Source: a virus
Direction: 5' to 3' (one strand)
DNA: 51,388 nt
Virus record (IMG/VR): IMGVR_UViG_3300027754_000132
Span: 1 to 51,388 of that record
This document shows, piece after piece, positions 8,439 to 16,894 of the stretch. The notes under the pieces were generated by a model. That model had not been told where the DNA came from. It saw only the letters and a list, made by a program, of their open reading frames with translations, and ran no database searches. How positions within the stretch are numbered: position 1 is the first letter of the stretch; every line of letters begins with the position of its first letter. Both the position numbers and the translations under genes were made by a program.

Positions 8439-8447
8439 ATTATACCA
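8439..8447 (-). promoter_or_regulatory. extended -10 promoter TGGTATAAT
   Basis: Minus-strand TGGTATAAT in the 51-base gap between the Fn3/PPSF gene and the GNAT gene. Predicted start near 8432. The leader holds a purine-rich AAAGAAAG stretch before the ATG at 8402. It would allow the modification cassette to be transcribed separately from the fibre genes. Confidence 0.6.
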
Positions 8448-8453
8448 TATTTT

Positions 8454-9056
8454 TTAAATACATGATAGGTAAGGAATCTTGACACCAACGCAAGTGCCGC
8501 AACAAGGACCTATGCTTCCATTTAAACCATTACAGTCAGGGCATGAAAACGAAGGTGGGAACGAAGGTGGGAACGAAGGTGGGAACGAAGGTGGAAAATC
8601 TGGAGGAAACGAAGGTGGAAAATCTGGAGGAAACGAAGGTGGGAACGAAGGTGGAAAATCTGGAGGAAACGAAGGTGGGAACGAAGGTGGGAACGAAGGT
8701 GGGAACGAAGGTGGAAAATCTGGAGGAAACGAAGGTGGGAACGAAGGTGGTGGTGCTACCGGAGTCGCACATACCTGACCAGAAGAATCAGAGTTAACCC
8801 CATACGGAGTCTCTAACGCAACAGTGAAACAATATTGTGTTCCATTACTCAAACCAGTAACAGTTATTGATGAACATGGTGCAACACAAGTTGCGTTCAC
8901 CCCACCAGAAGTGGCACGGTATGTACCGCCACTTGTTTTTCCTTTATAAGTTGATTCGGTAAAACTAATTGAAACTTGAGCATTCCCAGCCGATGCCGCA
9001 CCGATGGTCGGCGTTGTCGGTTTTTTACCTTGACTGGATGTATTACCTGGAATCAC
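8454..9056 (-). CDS. Fn3 domain plus (PPSF/PPDF)n proline-rich fibre-associated protein
   Basis: 200 aa from a GTG that overlaps the stop of the 977-aa fibre as GTGA, so it is translationally coupled. Residues about 15-100 form one fibronectin type III-like beta sandwich (A-Q-V-S-I-S-F, S-S-I-T-V-T-G-L-S-N-G-T-Q-Y-C-F-T-V). Then about 17 four-residue units P-P-S-F or P-P-D-F follow. The end is a Cys-rich knob (C-P-D-C ... G-P-C-C-G-T-C ... S-C-I). The rigid polyproline-like rod with a Cys tip suggests a virion spike or fibre accessory. Neighbouring prolyl-hydroxylase-like genes make its prolines candidate substrates. No enzymatic motif. Confidence 0.85.
   Translation of the reverse strand: MIPGNTSSQGKKPTTPTIGAASAGNAQVSISFTESTYKGKTSGGTYRATSGGVNATCVAPCSSITVTGLSNGTQYCFTVALETPYGVNSDSSGQVCATPVAPPPSFPPSFPPDFPPSFPPSFPPSFPPSFPPDFPPSFPPSFPPDFPPSFPPDFPPSFPPSFPPSFPPSFSCPDCNGLNGSIGPCCGTCVGVKIPYLSCI
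8543..8752 (-). repeat. 12-bp tandem repeat encoding PPSF/PPDF
   Basis: Tandem 12-base units on the plus strand of the form GGGAACGAAGGT or GGAAAATCTGGA, about 17 copies, encoding P-P-S-F and P-P-D-F on the minus strand. The unit length is a multiple of three, so copy-number change by slippage would keep the frame. Confidence 0.9.
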
Positions 9057-11986
9057 GATGCACTCAAGTCACCCATCAGCATCCAGATGTTCGTGTCGCA
9101 CTTCAATAAGGTCGCTGATGAGAATTGCGCTCGCAAGTAAGCACCAGGTGTTGAGTAAATAGTTACTGTTCCCGAGACTGGGATTATCTGTGTTTTGCCG
9201 GTTCCATACTGGATGATATGGATTTGTGACCCAATTGGGAATTGAACTGATGCATTGGTTGGCACGGTAACAGTGTTTGGGGATGAAACAACGCTCATCT
9301 TAATAAACTTGTTTTTGTCAGTCAGGACAAGAGGGTAATCCGTTGTTTTTGTATCAATGGTTGCGTCTGCTAATTTTCCCAATTCTATTCCAGCGTTACT
9401 CTTAATGTCGGCGTTAATGATTGTGTCGTTTTCAATCATTGTGCTAGTTATAGTGCCAGTATCACCGGTTGAAACAAGCGTACCTGTTACGGCAGGTAGT
9501 GTCAATGTTCCAGAAGCAACGTCGGAAGCCTGCAACTTCGTTGTTCCCGAAGTTGAGCCAGAATGGTTAATCCCACTTGAAACCGTAGGAAGCGTAATTG
9601 CAGATCCAGTTGGAATTGTTACAGTTCCAGTAAATGTTGGTGAAGCAAGTAAAGCAAAACCAGAAATGGAGGCACCAGAAGGAATTGTTACAGTGCCAGT
9701 AAAAGTTGGAGAAGCCAAAGGTGCTTTTAGAGCAATTGACGAAGTTAAGGTAGTTGATAAAGAAGCGTTGTTAGCAAGTGAGGTTGCTATTTCACCTAAG
9801 GTATCAAGTGTCCCTGGGGCACTATTCACAAGTGCTGCAACTTCTGCCCTAACAAAAGCCGTGGTAGCAACTTGAGTTGTATTAGTTGACGCTGCTGCAG
9901 TTGGGGCTGCAGGTACGCCTGTGAAAGTGGGGCTAGCAAGATTTGCTTTTGCGGCAAGAAGTGTAGAATCATTAACCCAAGCTGTTCCGTTCCACTTCAA
10001 AATATCACCAGAAGCTGGAGCGGGAGATGTTGTTAAAGTTACATCACCAAGATCATCAAGATCATATATAGGTGGTGTATATACAATGTCGGCAATTTCG
10101 TTAACTACAAATGCTGTAGTCGCAATTTGATTTGTGCTTGTTGCTGCTATTGCTGTTGGGGCAGATGGAACTCCAGTAAAAGTAGGACTAGCAATATTCG
10201 CCTTAAGGTTGAGGGCAGTTTGTTGTACCGTGGAAACTGGTTTCGCCGTGTCGGCTGTATTATCTACTGAACCTAAACCAACCATCGTTGCCGAAATGCC
10301 TGAAACTGTTCCTGTAAAAGTTGGAGAAGAAATTCTTGCTATCGCCGCAGACAATCGTGCGTCTGGTAAAGTACCAGAAACTAATAAACTTGCATCCGTT
10401 GTTGCTGGACCAGCTGGACCAGTTGGACCAGTTGGACCAATTTCTGTAGCGGGTGCAAACTTTGTTCCATTATACTTAAGAACTTGACCACTAGTCGCAC
10501 CTGTTGTGTCAACCTCTATGCTATCTACAAATAATATAGATGTATTTACATTACCCGTAAAAGTAGGTGAAGCGATATTTGCTTTAAGGTCAAGGGCAGT
10601 TTGTTGTACCGTGGAAACTGGTTTCGCCGTGTCAGCCGTATTATCTACTGAACCTAAACCAACCATCGTTTTGGTGATACCAGAAACTGTTCCTGTAAAA
10701 GTAGGTGAAGCGATATTTGCTTTAAGGTCAAGGGCAGTTTGTTGTACCGTGGAAACTGGTTTCGCCGTGTCAGCCGTATTATCTACTGAACCTAAACCAA
10801 CCATCGTTTTGGTGATACCAGAAACTGTTCCTGTAAAAGTAGGTGAAGCGATATTTGCTTTAAGGTCAAGGGCAGTTTGTTGTACCGTGGAAACTGGTTT
10901 CGCCGTGTCGGCCGTGTTGTCAACTGAACCAAGTCCCACATCGCCCTTAACAATCCCTGTTGGAGTGTTAATTACGGGTGATGTAAGCGTTTTGTTGGTT
11001 AAAGTTGCAGTTGCGGCGCGTTCTGTGACATTGGATGTGTTGTCCACATTACCAAGTCCTACATCGCCTTTAACCAAGCCAGTAGGAGCGGTGATTGACG
11101 CACCGGTTGGAATCGTAACTGTGCCAGTAAACGTTGGTGAAGCAATATTGGCCTTAAGGCCAATTGCAGTTTGTTGAGCTGTAGAAACTGGTTTAGCCGT
11201 GTCTGAAGTATTGTCAACAGATCCAAGACCAACCATCGTTGCGGTAATACCGGAAACTGTTCCTGTAAAAGTTGGACTAGCAAGCGTTGCATAACCTGCA
11301 GTATTAACCCAAGCTGTTCCATTATATTTTAGTAAATCGCCGCTAGCAACAGAGGTGATTGTAACATCTGAAAGACTACTAATCCCAGAAGATTCTGCGG
11401 TTAGCAAAGTGGTTATGGAAACATTAGACGTACCATCAAAAGATACTGATCCAGTAACTGGGCCTGTTAAAGATATAGTTCTAGCATTTAGTAATTTAGT
11501 TGCAGTATCTGCATTACCGACCACCGCACCTGTGTGGGTCCCAGCAGAATTACCTGTTAAATTACCGGTTACATTACCTGTTAAATTGCCAGTAATTCCA
11601 CTTGAATTCAAAATATCATAAAAATTAGTTCCGTCATTAGTTAATTGCCATTTGTCTGTTGACTCATTCCAACGGATTTGAACATTATTCGAAGTTCCGC
11701 GTTCTACTTCAATGCCAGCGTTAGTACTTGGAATACCAGTAACTCCAGTATTTAAAACTATAATATTATCCTCTATTAGAAGAGTTTCCACGTTAACTGT
11801 TACCGTTGAACCAGATACAGTTAAGTCTCCACTTATAACAACATTTTCTGCTGTAGATATATTGCTATTATTTTTTACCCAAGATAAAGATGTTGAAACT
11901 ATAGTGCTAGACTCGTCTACGTAATACAATATATCGTTAGTCGGATCTAACGCGATTTGACCTTTTACGATATTTGGCGTAGTCAT
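9053..11986 (-). CDS. long repetitive tail fibre protein with TFTGTV repeats
   Basis: 977 aa. The N-terminal 110 residues contain the shared module D-L-T-V-S-G-S-T-V-T-V-N ... E-D-N-I-I-V-L-N ... WNESTDKW. The shaft has many A-S-P-T-F-T-G-T-V units alternating with MVGLGSVDNTADTAKPVST, and one short collagen-like stretch GPTGPTGPAGPA. The C terminus (Q-Y-G-T-G-K-T-Q-I-I-P then L-R-A-Q-F-S-S-A and W-M-L-M-G-D-L) looks like a globular tip of the kind seen in phage fibre or sialidase-like knobs. AAAGG ribosome site before the ATG. Three nearly identical 138-base units lie in the shaft. It is a host-recognition fibre by family resemblance. Confidence 0.9.
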   Translation of the reverse strand: MTTPNIVKGQIALDPTNDILYYVDESSTIVSTSLSWVKNNSNISTAENVVISGDLTVSGSTVTVNVETLLIEDNIIVLNTGVTGIPSTNAGIEVERGTSNNVQIRWNESTDKWQLTNDGTNFYDILNSSGITGNLTGNVTGNLTGNSAGTHTGAVVGNADTATKLLNARTISLTGPVTGSVSFDGTSNVSITTLLTAESSGISSLSDVTITSVASGDLLKYNGTAWVNTAGYATLASPTFTGTVSGITATMVGLGSVDNTSDTAKPVSTAQQTAIGLKANIASPTFTGTVTIPTGASITAPTGLVKGDVGLGNVDNTSNVTERAATATLTNKTLTSPVINTPTGIVKGDVGLGSVDNTADTAKPVSTVQQTALDLKANIASPTFTGTVSGITKTMVGLGSVDNTADTAKPVSTVQQTALDLKANIASPTFTGTVSGITKTMVGLGSVDNTADTAKPVSTVQQTALDLKANIASPTFTGNVNTSILFVDSIEVDTTGATSGQVLKYNGTKFAPATEIGPTGPTGPAGPATTDASLLVSGTLPDARLSAAIARISSPTFTGTVSGISATMVGLGSVDNTADTAKPVSTVQQTALNLKANIASPTFTGVPSAPTAIAATSTNQIATTAFVVNEIADIVYTPPIYDLDDLGDVTLTTSPAPASGDILKWNGTAWVNDSTLLAAKANLASPTFTGVPAAPTAAASTNTTQVATTAFVRAEVAALVNSAPGTLDTLGEIATSLANNASLSTTLTSSIALKAPLASPTFTGTVTIPSGASISGFALLASPTFTGTVTIPTGSAITLPTVSSGINHSGSTSGTTKLQASDVASGTLTLPAVTGTLVSTGDTGTITSTMIENDTIINADIKSNAGIELGKLADATIDTKTTDYPLVLTDKNKFIKMSVVSSPNTVTVPTNASVQFPIGSQIHIIQYGTGKTQIIPVSGTVTIYSTPGAYLRAQFSSATLLKCDTNIWMLMGDLSAS
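10561..10974 (-). repeat. 138-bp tandem repeats in fibre shaft
   Basis: Units starting at 10561, 10699 and 10837 are 138 bases apart (46 codons) and almost identical over most of their length. More diverged copies flank them at about 10190 and 11140. They encode T-F-T-G-T-V-S-G-I-T-K-T-M-V-G plus linker. Low divergence implies recent duplication or ongoing gene conversion. Confidence 0.9.
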
Positions 11987-12008
11987 TATCGAACCTTTTT
12001 CTTTTTAA

Positions 12009-13334
12009 TTAGAAGGTTCCACCATCGATATTAATACCATCGAATGTTGTTAAATTAGTGATAGAACCACCAGTTATAGAAACACTATTTGCATTTTGGA
12101 TTGCGATAGTTCCAAGACCCAATGAAGTTCTTGCTCCAGAAGTAGTCGTTGCTCCAGTTCCACCATATGCTATACCTATAGTGGAGCCATTCCATACACC
12201 GGTTACAATCGTACCCAATGATGTCAGACTAGAGTTAACTACGCTAGATCCTAGTGTAGTGTTGGAAAGTATTTCTACAGTTCCAATTTTGAATACTTTA
12301 CCAGCAGCAAGGTCTAAATGTTCTGATGAAGTCCAAGCATCTGTAGCATCAACCCAACTTAATGTCTTATTTGTTGTGCCAAGAATTGTTATACCAGCAC
12401 CATCTGCTGTTACATCAGTTGGTGATGCAACATTGGAAAGTACAATATTTTTATCTTCTACTACTAATGTTGCAGTATTAAGAGTTGTAGTATTGCCCTG
12501 AACTGTTAGATCGCCAGTTACAACAAGATTATTAGATATAGTTACGTTAGATGGAAGGCTTAAAGTTATTGCTCCGTTTGATGCAGACACAGCTATTTCA
12601 TTAGCAGTTCCAGCTAGGCTGACAACACCACTATTTGTAATGGTTAATGTATTAGATCCATCATTATATGATTTAGATATACCGGTTCCAGCTGTTATCG
12701 CAGAGTCGATTGCATCTTGTGCAGCTTCGTTAAAATCTGAAACTTGACTTGCAGTTATTGCTATAGTTGTATTTCCGGCTACAGTCAAACGACCTTGAGC
12801 ATCAACGGTAAAAGTTCCGATACTACTTGCACTACCATATGATCCAGCTGAAACTGCTGTATTAACTAAATTAAGCGTAATAGTATCTGTTGCACTAGCG
12901 GCTGATGTTAAACCGGTTCCGCCAACAATGCTAAGAGTATCTACACCAGAAGTAATAGTTTGGCTAGTGCCGGTATTACCAGAAACAGTAAATGAAGTTG
13001 CAACCGCCGAAATGTTAGAATTAATACCAGTGACTAAATCATCTACATACTTTTTAGTAGAAGCATGTGTATTGGCCGTTGGCACGGGGACAATAATTGT
13101 GCCAGAAAATGTTTTATTTCCCGTAATAGTTTGGGTTGTGCCCAATGATGTATACGCGCCAAAACCAGCGATTGCTTCAACAGTTGTTGCAGCTCCGCCA
13201 ATTCCACCAGTGCCTTTACCATAATAAAGTACATCATCAGCTTCGTTATAGGCTAATTCAGCATTTTGAAGAGTGGTTGGCGCGCCAGCTGCACCACCTC
13301 CAGACCTTCTCTTAATTCTTAGTGTATTAGCCAT
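12009..13334 (-). CDS. tail fibre protein with conserved attachment N terminus
   Basis: 441 aa, start preceded by GGAGGGA. The N terminus M-A-N-T-L-R-I-K-R-R-S-G-G-G ... N-A-E-L-A-Y-N-E-A-D-D-V-L-Y-Y-G is a common phage fibre attachment segment. Then shared modules follow (ITASQVSDFNEAAQDAI, DLTVQGNTTTLNTATL, VEDKNIVLSN). The C terminus has G-I-A-Y-G-G-T-G-A-T-T, a motif widespread in phage fibres just before the tip. It lies next to the 977-aa fibre, 22 bases apart. It is an appendage component. Confidence 0.88.
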   Translation of the reverse strand: MANTLRIKRRSGGGAAGAPTTLQNAELAYNEADDVLYYGKGTGGIGGAATTVEAIAGFGAYTSLGTTQTITGNKTFSGTIIVPVPTANTHASTKKYVDDLVTGINSNISAVATSFTVSGNTGTSQTITSGVDTLSIVGGTGLTSAASATDTITLNLVNTAVSAGSYGSASSIGTFTVDAQGRLTVAGNTTIAITASQVSDFNEAAQDAIDSAITAGTGISKSYNDGSNTLTITNSGVVSLAGTANEIAVSASNGAITLSLPSNVTISNNLVVTGDLTVQGNTTTLNTATLVVEDKNIVLSNVASPTDVTADGAGITILGTTNKTLSWVDATDAWTSSEHLDLAAGKVFKIGTVEILSNTTLGSSVVNSSLTSLGTIVTGVWNGSTIGIAYGGTGATTTSGARTSLGLGTIAIQNANSVSITGGSITNLTTFDGINIDGGTF

Positions 13335-13336
13335 TT

Positions 13337-13675
13337 TTAAAAATTCCCTCCATCGACTAGATTACTCTCTGCATAATTGATCCACTGCGAGCCGTTATAG
13401 CGTAAAACTTGACCATTGGTAACTGAATTAATAGTAACATCTGTTAATCCATTTAAAACTGATTGAGTTGAGATATTTGTTTCAGCGGCTATTATTCTGT
13501 CCTTGACAGTTAGATAAGAACCTGCTGGTGTCAAGCCCAATACTGTTTGGACTGCTTCAACTGCATCATTAAGATCAGCATGCTGCTGAAAGTGGGGGAC
13601 TGTTATCGAATTTAATAAATCATTTGCCGTAGGATTAACAAAGTTATCTAAAGATGATGGGTAATTGATTGCCAT
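13337..13675 (-). CDS. small structural protein upstream of fibre genes
   Basis: 112 aa with a good ribosome site (TAGGAGA). Starts M-A-I-N-Y-P-S-S-L-D-N-F and has a helical middle (H-F-Q-Q-H-A-D-L-N-D-A-V-E-A-V-Q-T-V-L-G). It ends with a fibre-type segment (L-N-G-L-T-D-V-T-I-N-S ... VLRYNGSQWINYAE) that matches parts of the big fibres. Its stop nearly touches the next start. Likely a fibre connector or short fibre. Precise role unknown. Confidence 0.75.
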   Translation of the reverse strand: MAINYPSSLDNFVNPTANDLLNSITVPHFQQHADLNDAVEAVQTVLGLTPAGSYLTVKDRIIAAETNISTQSVLNGLTDVTINSVTNGQVLRYNGSQWINYAESNLVDGGNF

Positions 13676-13683
13676 ATTTTCTC

Positions 13684-14097
13684 CTATATCGAAAGAATTT
13701 TATTATTAGAATTATCCCAAAAAATAGTAACTGGGACATTATTGCTTGAACCGGAAAAAGGAAGCCCGCTTGAAGAATCTATATAGAATATTAACCTTGA
13801 AACACTATCGGAATAACCTACCTGATATAATACAATTGCACCAAAAGCTTCTCCAGTATAATCTGAAATTATAAGATCATCTGCATCTACTACGCCCAAT
13901 GTGTTGGTTACTAAACTTAAATTATTACTACGTTTTCTTATTGATCCAGCTGGTACATCTGAAACAAATTGATGTGTATTTTCGCTAACAGTATAAGTGT
14001 TTATGTCAACCAATAATGCTTTAAAAGAATTAGAAGAAAAATTTACTTCTCCATTCAGAATAGATTCTTTTGCTTTTTTGTATATAAAATTAGCCAT
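13684..14097 (-). CDS. putative virion structural protein, 137 aa
   Basis: 137 aa. The pattern A-K-E-S-I-L-N-G-E-V-N-F ... F-K-A-L-L-V-D-I-N-T-Y-T-V ... H-Q-F-V-S-D-V-P-A-G-S-I matches a phage structural family that I recognise by shape but cannot name. The second half is beta-rich (FGAIVLYQVG, RLIFYIDSSSGLPFSG, V-T-I-F-W-D). It sits in an operon between the 255-aa gene and the fibre connector, with three bases from the previous stop. Confidence 0.7.
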   Translation of the reverse strand: MANFIYKKAKESILNGEVNFSSNSFKALLVDINTYTVSENTHQFVSDVPAGSIRKRSNNLSLVTNTLGVVDADDLIISDYTGEAFGAIVLYQVGYSDSVSRLIFYIDSSSGLPFSGSSNNVPVTIFWDNSNNKILSI

Positions 14098-14099
14098 TA

Positions 14100-14867
14100 T
14101 TAAATACCTATATCTTTGGATATTTTGACTCTATATTTATAATTTTGTTCAAAATAATTTTTTCCATCAGTGAAAAAAGATGGTGTTGCATCTAACGATG
14201 GGAAGTCTACATACACTTCAGGCCTCCATGAGTGAGAGCTTATCGCGCAAAAAAGATTCTCCCATCTTGATGGAGCTTTCTGTATAGGTTTTCTTTGACA
14301 CAAAAAATATTTATTATCTAAAAAGTTTGATGCTGGCCTGCTATTAAATGTTATTATTAATCTTCCATTATTATAGTCATTCTGCAGATAGAAATCTCCA
14401 TCTGGAGGATCAACACTGTCAATATAGAATAAAGGATTTTTAGCTATAATGTTATAACTAATATCAACTTCAGTTTTTATAGATCTATCCTCTATAAGAA
14501 CTGGAGATAAATTAGGACTTACATATTCTGAATCTGATGGAGTCGCAGATGATATTTGGGTAAATGTAATTTTTTCAGTTGCAACTATTAAACCACTTGA
14601 ATCAACTATATCCTGAACAGATATAAAATACTTTGTACCATCAACTAAAGTAGCTTTCCAGTAAAGAGTCAAAACTCTATTTATCTGGTTATAATCTTTA
14701 ATTGTATTTATAATATTAAATGGGGCTACTACGGCAGCAGGTGTAGCGGAATCGGTATATACTTTAAAGTTTTTATTTTGTAGTGAAGATATTTTTATTG
14801 TTCTACCAAATTTTATGGAAACACTGTAAGTGTTAACTTTTGCTTGGTCAATAAGAAATAAAGCCAC
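14100..14867 (-). CDS. uncharacterised structural-region protein, 255 aa
   Basis: GTG start at 14867 behind GGAGAA. The protein is rich in beta-strand segments and aromatic residues, with no catalytic motif recognised. Residues 1-110 (F-G-R-T-I-K-I-S-S-L ... V-L-T-L-Y-W-K-A-T-L-V-D-G-T-K-Y) look like a beta sandwich. It is the first gene after the capsid terminator and heads the appendage genes. A tail or baseplate-associated role is inferred from position only. Confidence 0.65.
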   Translation of the reverse strand: MALFLIDQAKVNTYSVSIKFGRTIKISSLQNKNFKVYTDSATPAAVVAPFNIINTIKDYNQINRVLTLYWKATLVDGTKYFISVQDIVDSSGLIVATEKITFTQISSATPSDSEYVSPNLSPVLIEDRSIKTEVDISYNIIAKNPLFYIDSVDPPDGDFYLQNDYNNGRLIITFNSRPASNFLDNKYFLCQRKPIQKAPSRWENLFCAISSHSWRPEVYVDFPSLDATPSFFTDGKNYFEQNYKYRVKISKDIGI

Positions 14868-14880
14868 TGGTATTCTCCAT

Positions 14881-14909
14881 GTTTACTTGTTATACGTAAT
14901 AGTAGTAAA
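14881..14909 (-). other. inverted repeat before the appendage operon
   Basis: GTTTACT at 14881 pairs with AGTAAAC ending at 14909 around an AT-rich core that includes TATACGTA. It lies between the capsid terminator and the 255-aa gene, where a promoter for the appendage genes would be expected. Could be an operator or RNA hairpin. Confidence 0.4.
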
Positions 14910-14930
14910 CAAATCTGAAATATGAAAATA

Positions 14931-14957
14931 GGGGGTGGAGATTTCTCTCACACCCCC
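14931..14957 (-). terminator. rho-independent terminator after the major capsid gene
   Basis: On the minus strand a GGGGGTG arm and a CACCCCC arm flank an interior GAGA/TCTC pairing, followed by TATTTTC. It lies about 45 bases past the capsid stop. The terminal U run is short, so partial read-through to the appendage genes is likely. Confidence 0.7.
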
Positions 14958-15001
14958 CATCTTCTAGGGATTCGTAACTACAACTAACCCTAAGGCTAAG
15001 C

Positions 15002-16060
15002 TTACGCCATTTGCTTATAAACTTCAACCTCGTAATTACGAGCAAGGTTGACGTTCTTAGCAACAGTGATACCTTCACCGTCACCGAGCATTACAATGTC
15101 GTAGCGCTCTTTCATCTTCATTTGACGGATGTCACGAGTTGGATCATCAAATTGATCTGTGCTCATTTCATCCTTAACAAGGAGTGTTCCCACTTCATTG
15201 CGGTCAATCAAGAATACATCAGACTTAGCTGCTGTAGCACCTGATTTAGCTGTGAAGCTAACAAATGGTGTAACAATTACGTTCAGACCCATTGGGGCTG
15301 TAGCATTGCTTGCACCAGATGGTGAGTCTGGACGGTAACCCCAGCTGGTATTAACAGCTGCTGCTGAACCACCAGTGTGGAAAATTGCATCCTTTAAGAA
15401 TACCGACCACATCAATGGGTGGAGGATAAAGTCTGTTGGGATATGATTTTCTGCCATAAGAACAGCTGCCATGTCAACAACATCATCCCAGTGAAGGGTG
15501 TTGTTAAATGCGCCAGTAATTCCGCGACCAGTTGTATCATCATAAGCGCCATCGGCGTTATCAAATACAATTGTGGCTGCATCCTTAAAACGTGACAAAG
15601 CAATTTGTTCCTTAAGACGTGCCATGGCACGACCAGCTGCGCGAACATGAAGTCCGACAATATCCCAGAGTGAGTCAGCAATGACTTCTTCTGTGAAGGA
15701 GAGCTTAACACCCTTCTTCGAGACTTTGCCTTCGATTTGCTTAGCAAATGCGAGTGCTTGTTCTGGATACTCTTGGCCTTCTGGAATTTCTGCTGCTTGA
15801 ATTGCGTTTACGGCTGGAAACTCCAAGGAGCGTCCTTTTCCTAGTCGCACTGTAGAAAGAAGTGGCGTAACCAATAACTGTGGTTCTGCTGCTTCTCTAA
15901 GTGTACGAGAGATGACCTTCGGAAAAAGTGCTGCTGCATCTGGTGATGCAAAAGCCTCTTTGATGGTCACTCTATTATTTTCGTCGATGTGCCCATCCTC
16001 GGTTAATACAGTCTCCCATGCTGGGAGACCCGAGAGGAGCTCTTGGATTGTCTTACTCAT
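15002..16060 (-). CDS. major capsid protein (HK97-fold type)
   Basis: 352 aa with a strong AGGAGG ribosome site. Recognised from R-L-G-K-G-R-S-L-E-F-P-A-V-N-A, A-E-I-P-E-G-Q-E-Y-P-E (E-loop region), the mid-chain V-K-L-S-F-T-E-E-V-I-A-D-S-L-W-D helix and T-D-F-I-L-H-P-L-M-W-S-V-F. These are characteristic of phage capsid proteins that follow a protease/scaffold gene. The order protease, 257-aa structural protein, capsid supports the assignment. A terminator follows directly, consistent with high-level expression. No separate cleavage site could be set from sequence. Confidence 0.88.
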   Translation of the reverse strand: MSKTIQELLSGLPAWETVLTEDGHIDENNRVTIKEAFASPDAAALFPKVISRTLREAAEPQLLVTPLLSTVRLGKGRSLEFPAVNAIQAAEIPEGQEYPEQALAFAKQIEGKVSKKGVKLSFTEEVIADSLWDIVGLHVRAAGRAMARLKEQIALSRFKDAATIVFDNADGAYDDTTGRGITGAFNNTLHWDDVVDMAAVLMAENHIPTDFILHPLMWSVFLKDAIFHTGGSAAAVNTSWGYRPDSPSGASNATAPMGLNVIVTPFVSFTAKSGATAAKSDVFLIDRNEVGTLLVKDEMSTDQFDDPTRDIRQMKMKERYDIVMLGDGEGITVAKNVNLARNYEVEVYKQMA

Positions 16061-16089
16061 CTTAGGATCTTTCCTCCTGTTAGTGTTTC

Positions 16090-16863
16090 TTAAAGTGTGA
16101 GATTGACACGGAATGCGCCAATCACATTTGTAACGTCCAGATTAGAACGTATACCCAATTTACCCGAATAAGCGCCCGAGCGTGTAAGCTCGTATACCGT
16201 CTTCAAAGCACCTGGATCTGATGGCAACTGCATGTAGGACAGAAGACCATCATCAAAGTTGGTAGCAAACTGTTCTACTTCAATAACCTTACCAACCTGG
16301 AGGTAAGAATAAACGTCAGCCGAATTTAAGAAATCTGCTGCCGCCGCCTTAACTGGACGTCCCATGCTATCCGATCTTACAACCGAACCAACAGTTACGT
16401 CAGCGTTTAACCCACTAACCATTGGATACTCTACGTAACCATGGGTAATGAAACCTGCACCTTGTGATGTGCCCTTATCGAATGGACGATAAAGGTCATA
16501 TTGTGCTACACCGATTGGAACTGAACGAGCAGCAACTGTTACGCCATCAGTTTGACCTGAAGAGTAGTTTGGTGTTGCTCCATTCATTGGATCCCAAGTT
16601 GAAGGCATATTATCGCCCCAAGCTTTTGATGACGATGTGCCGTTTGCTGGCACAACGCGTGAATCGCCATTGCTGTCAGCTACTACTGAAAGAATTGTTC
16701 CCTTGGTAATAACGACTTCGAAACGATCATCTTCACTATCTTTGTACCAAGTTGGAAGACCTGGGTGTGTCAAAAGGTAAGCTGCAGGAGCGATGCCCTG
16801 CGAAACTACAAAACGACCAGCACCGGTTTTAGTGCCAACTTTACGAAATTTTGCTAAACTCAT
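16090..16863 (-). CDS. putative head structural/decoration protein
   Basis: 257 aa with a very good AAGGAGA ribosome site. Gly/Ser/Val-rich and beta-predicted: D-R-F-E-V-V-I-T-K-G-T-I-L-S-V-V-A-D, then V-P-I-G-V-A-Q-Y-D-L-Y-R-P-F and V-T-V-G-S-V-V-R-S-D-S-M-G-R-P-V-K. The latter resembles the beta-tulip type of capsid decoration proteins. It lies between the prohead protease and the capsid gene, where head decoration or stabilising proteins are often coded. The strong translation signal suggests a high-copy virion protein. No firm family. Confidence 0.7.
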   Translation of the reverse strand: MSLAKFRKVGTKTGAGRFVVSQGIAPAAYLLTHPGLPTWYKDSEDDRFEVVITKGTILSVVADSNGDSRVVPANGTSSSKAWGDNMPSTWDPMNGATPNYSSGQTDGVTVAARSVPIGVAQYDLYRPFDKGTSQGAGFITHGYVEYPMVSGLNADVTVGSVVRSDSMGRPVKAAAADFLNSADVYSYLQVGKVIEVEQFATNFDDGLLSYMQLPSDPGALKTVYELTRSGAYSGKLGIRSNLDVTNVIGAFRVNLTL

Positions 16864-16894
16864 TTAATTTATCTCCTTAAGATATTATTTTTTT

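Noticed and set aside
8479-8778. Plus-strand Gly/Asn/Glu repeat ORF
   Set aside because: Antisense of the PPSF rod; the minus frame has Fn3, ribosome coupling and a defined tip.
10506-11177. Plus-strand 223-aa ORF with repeats
   Set aside because: Its repeats are the antisense of the 138-bp fibre units.
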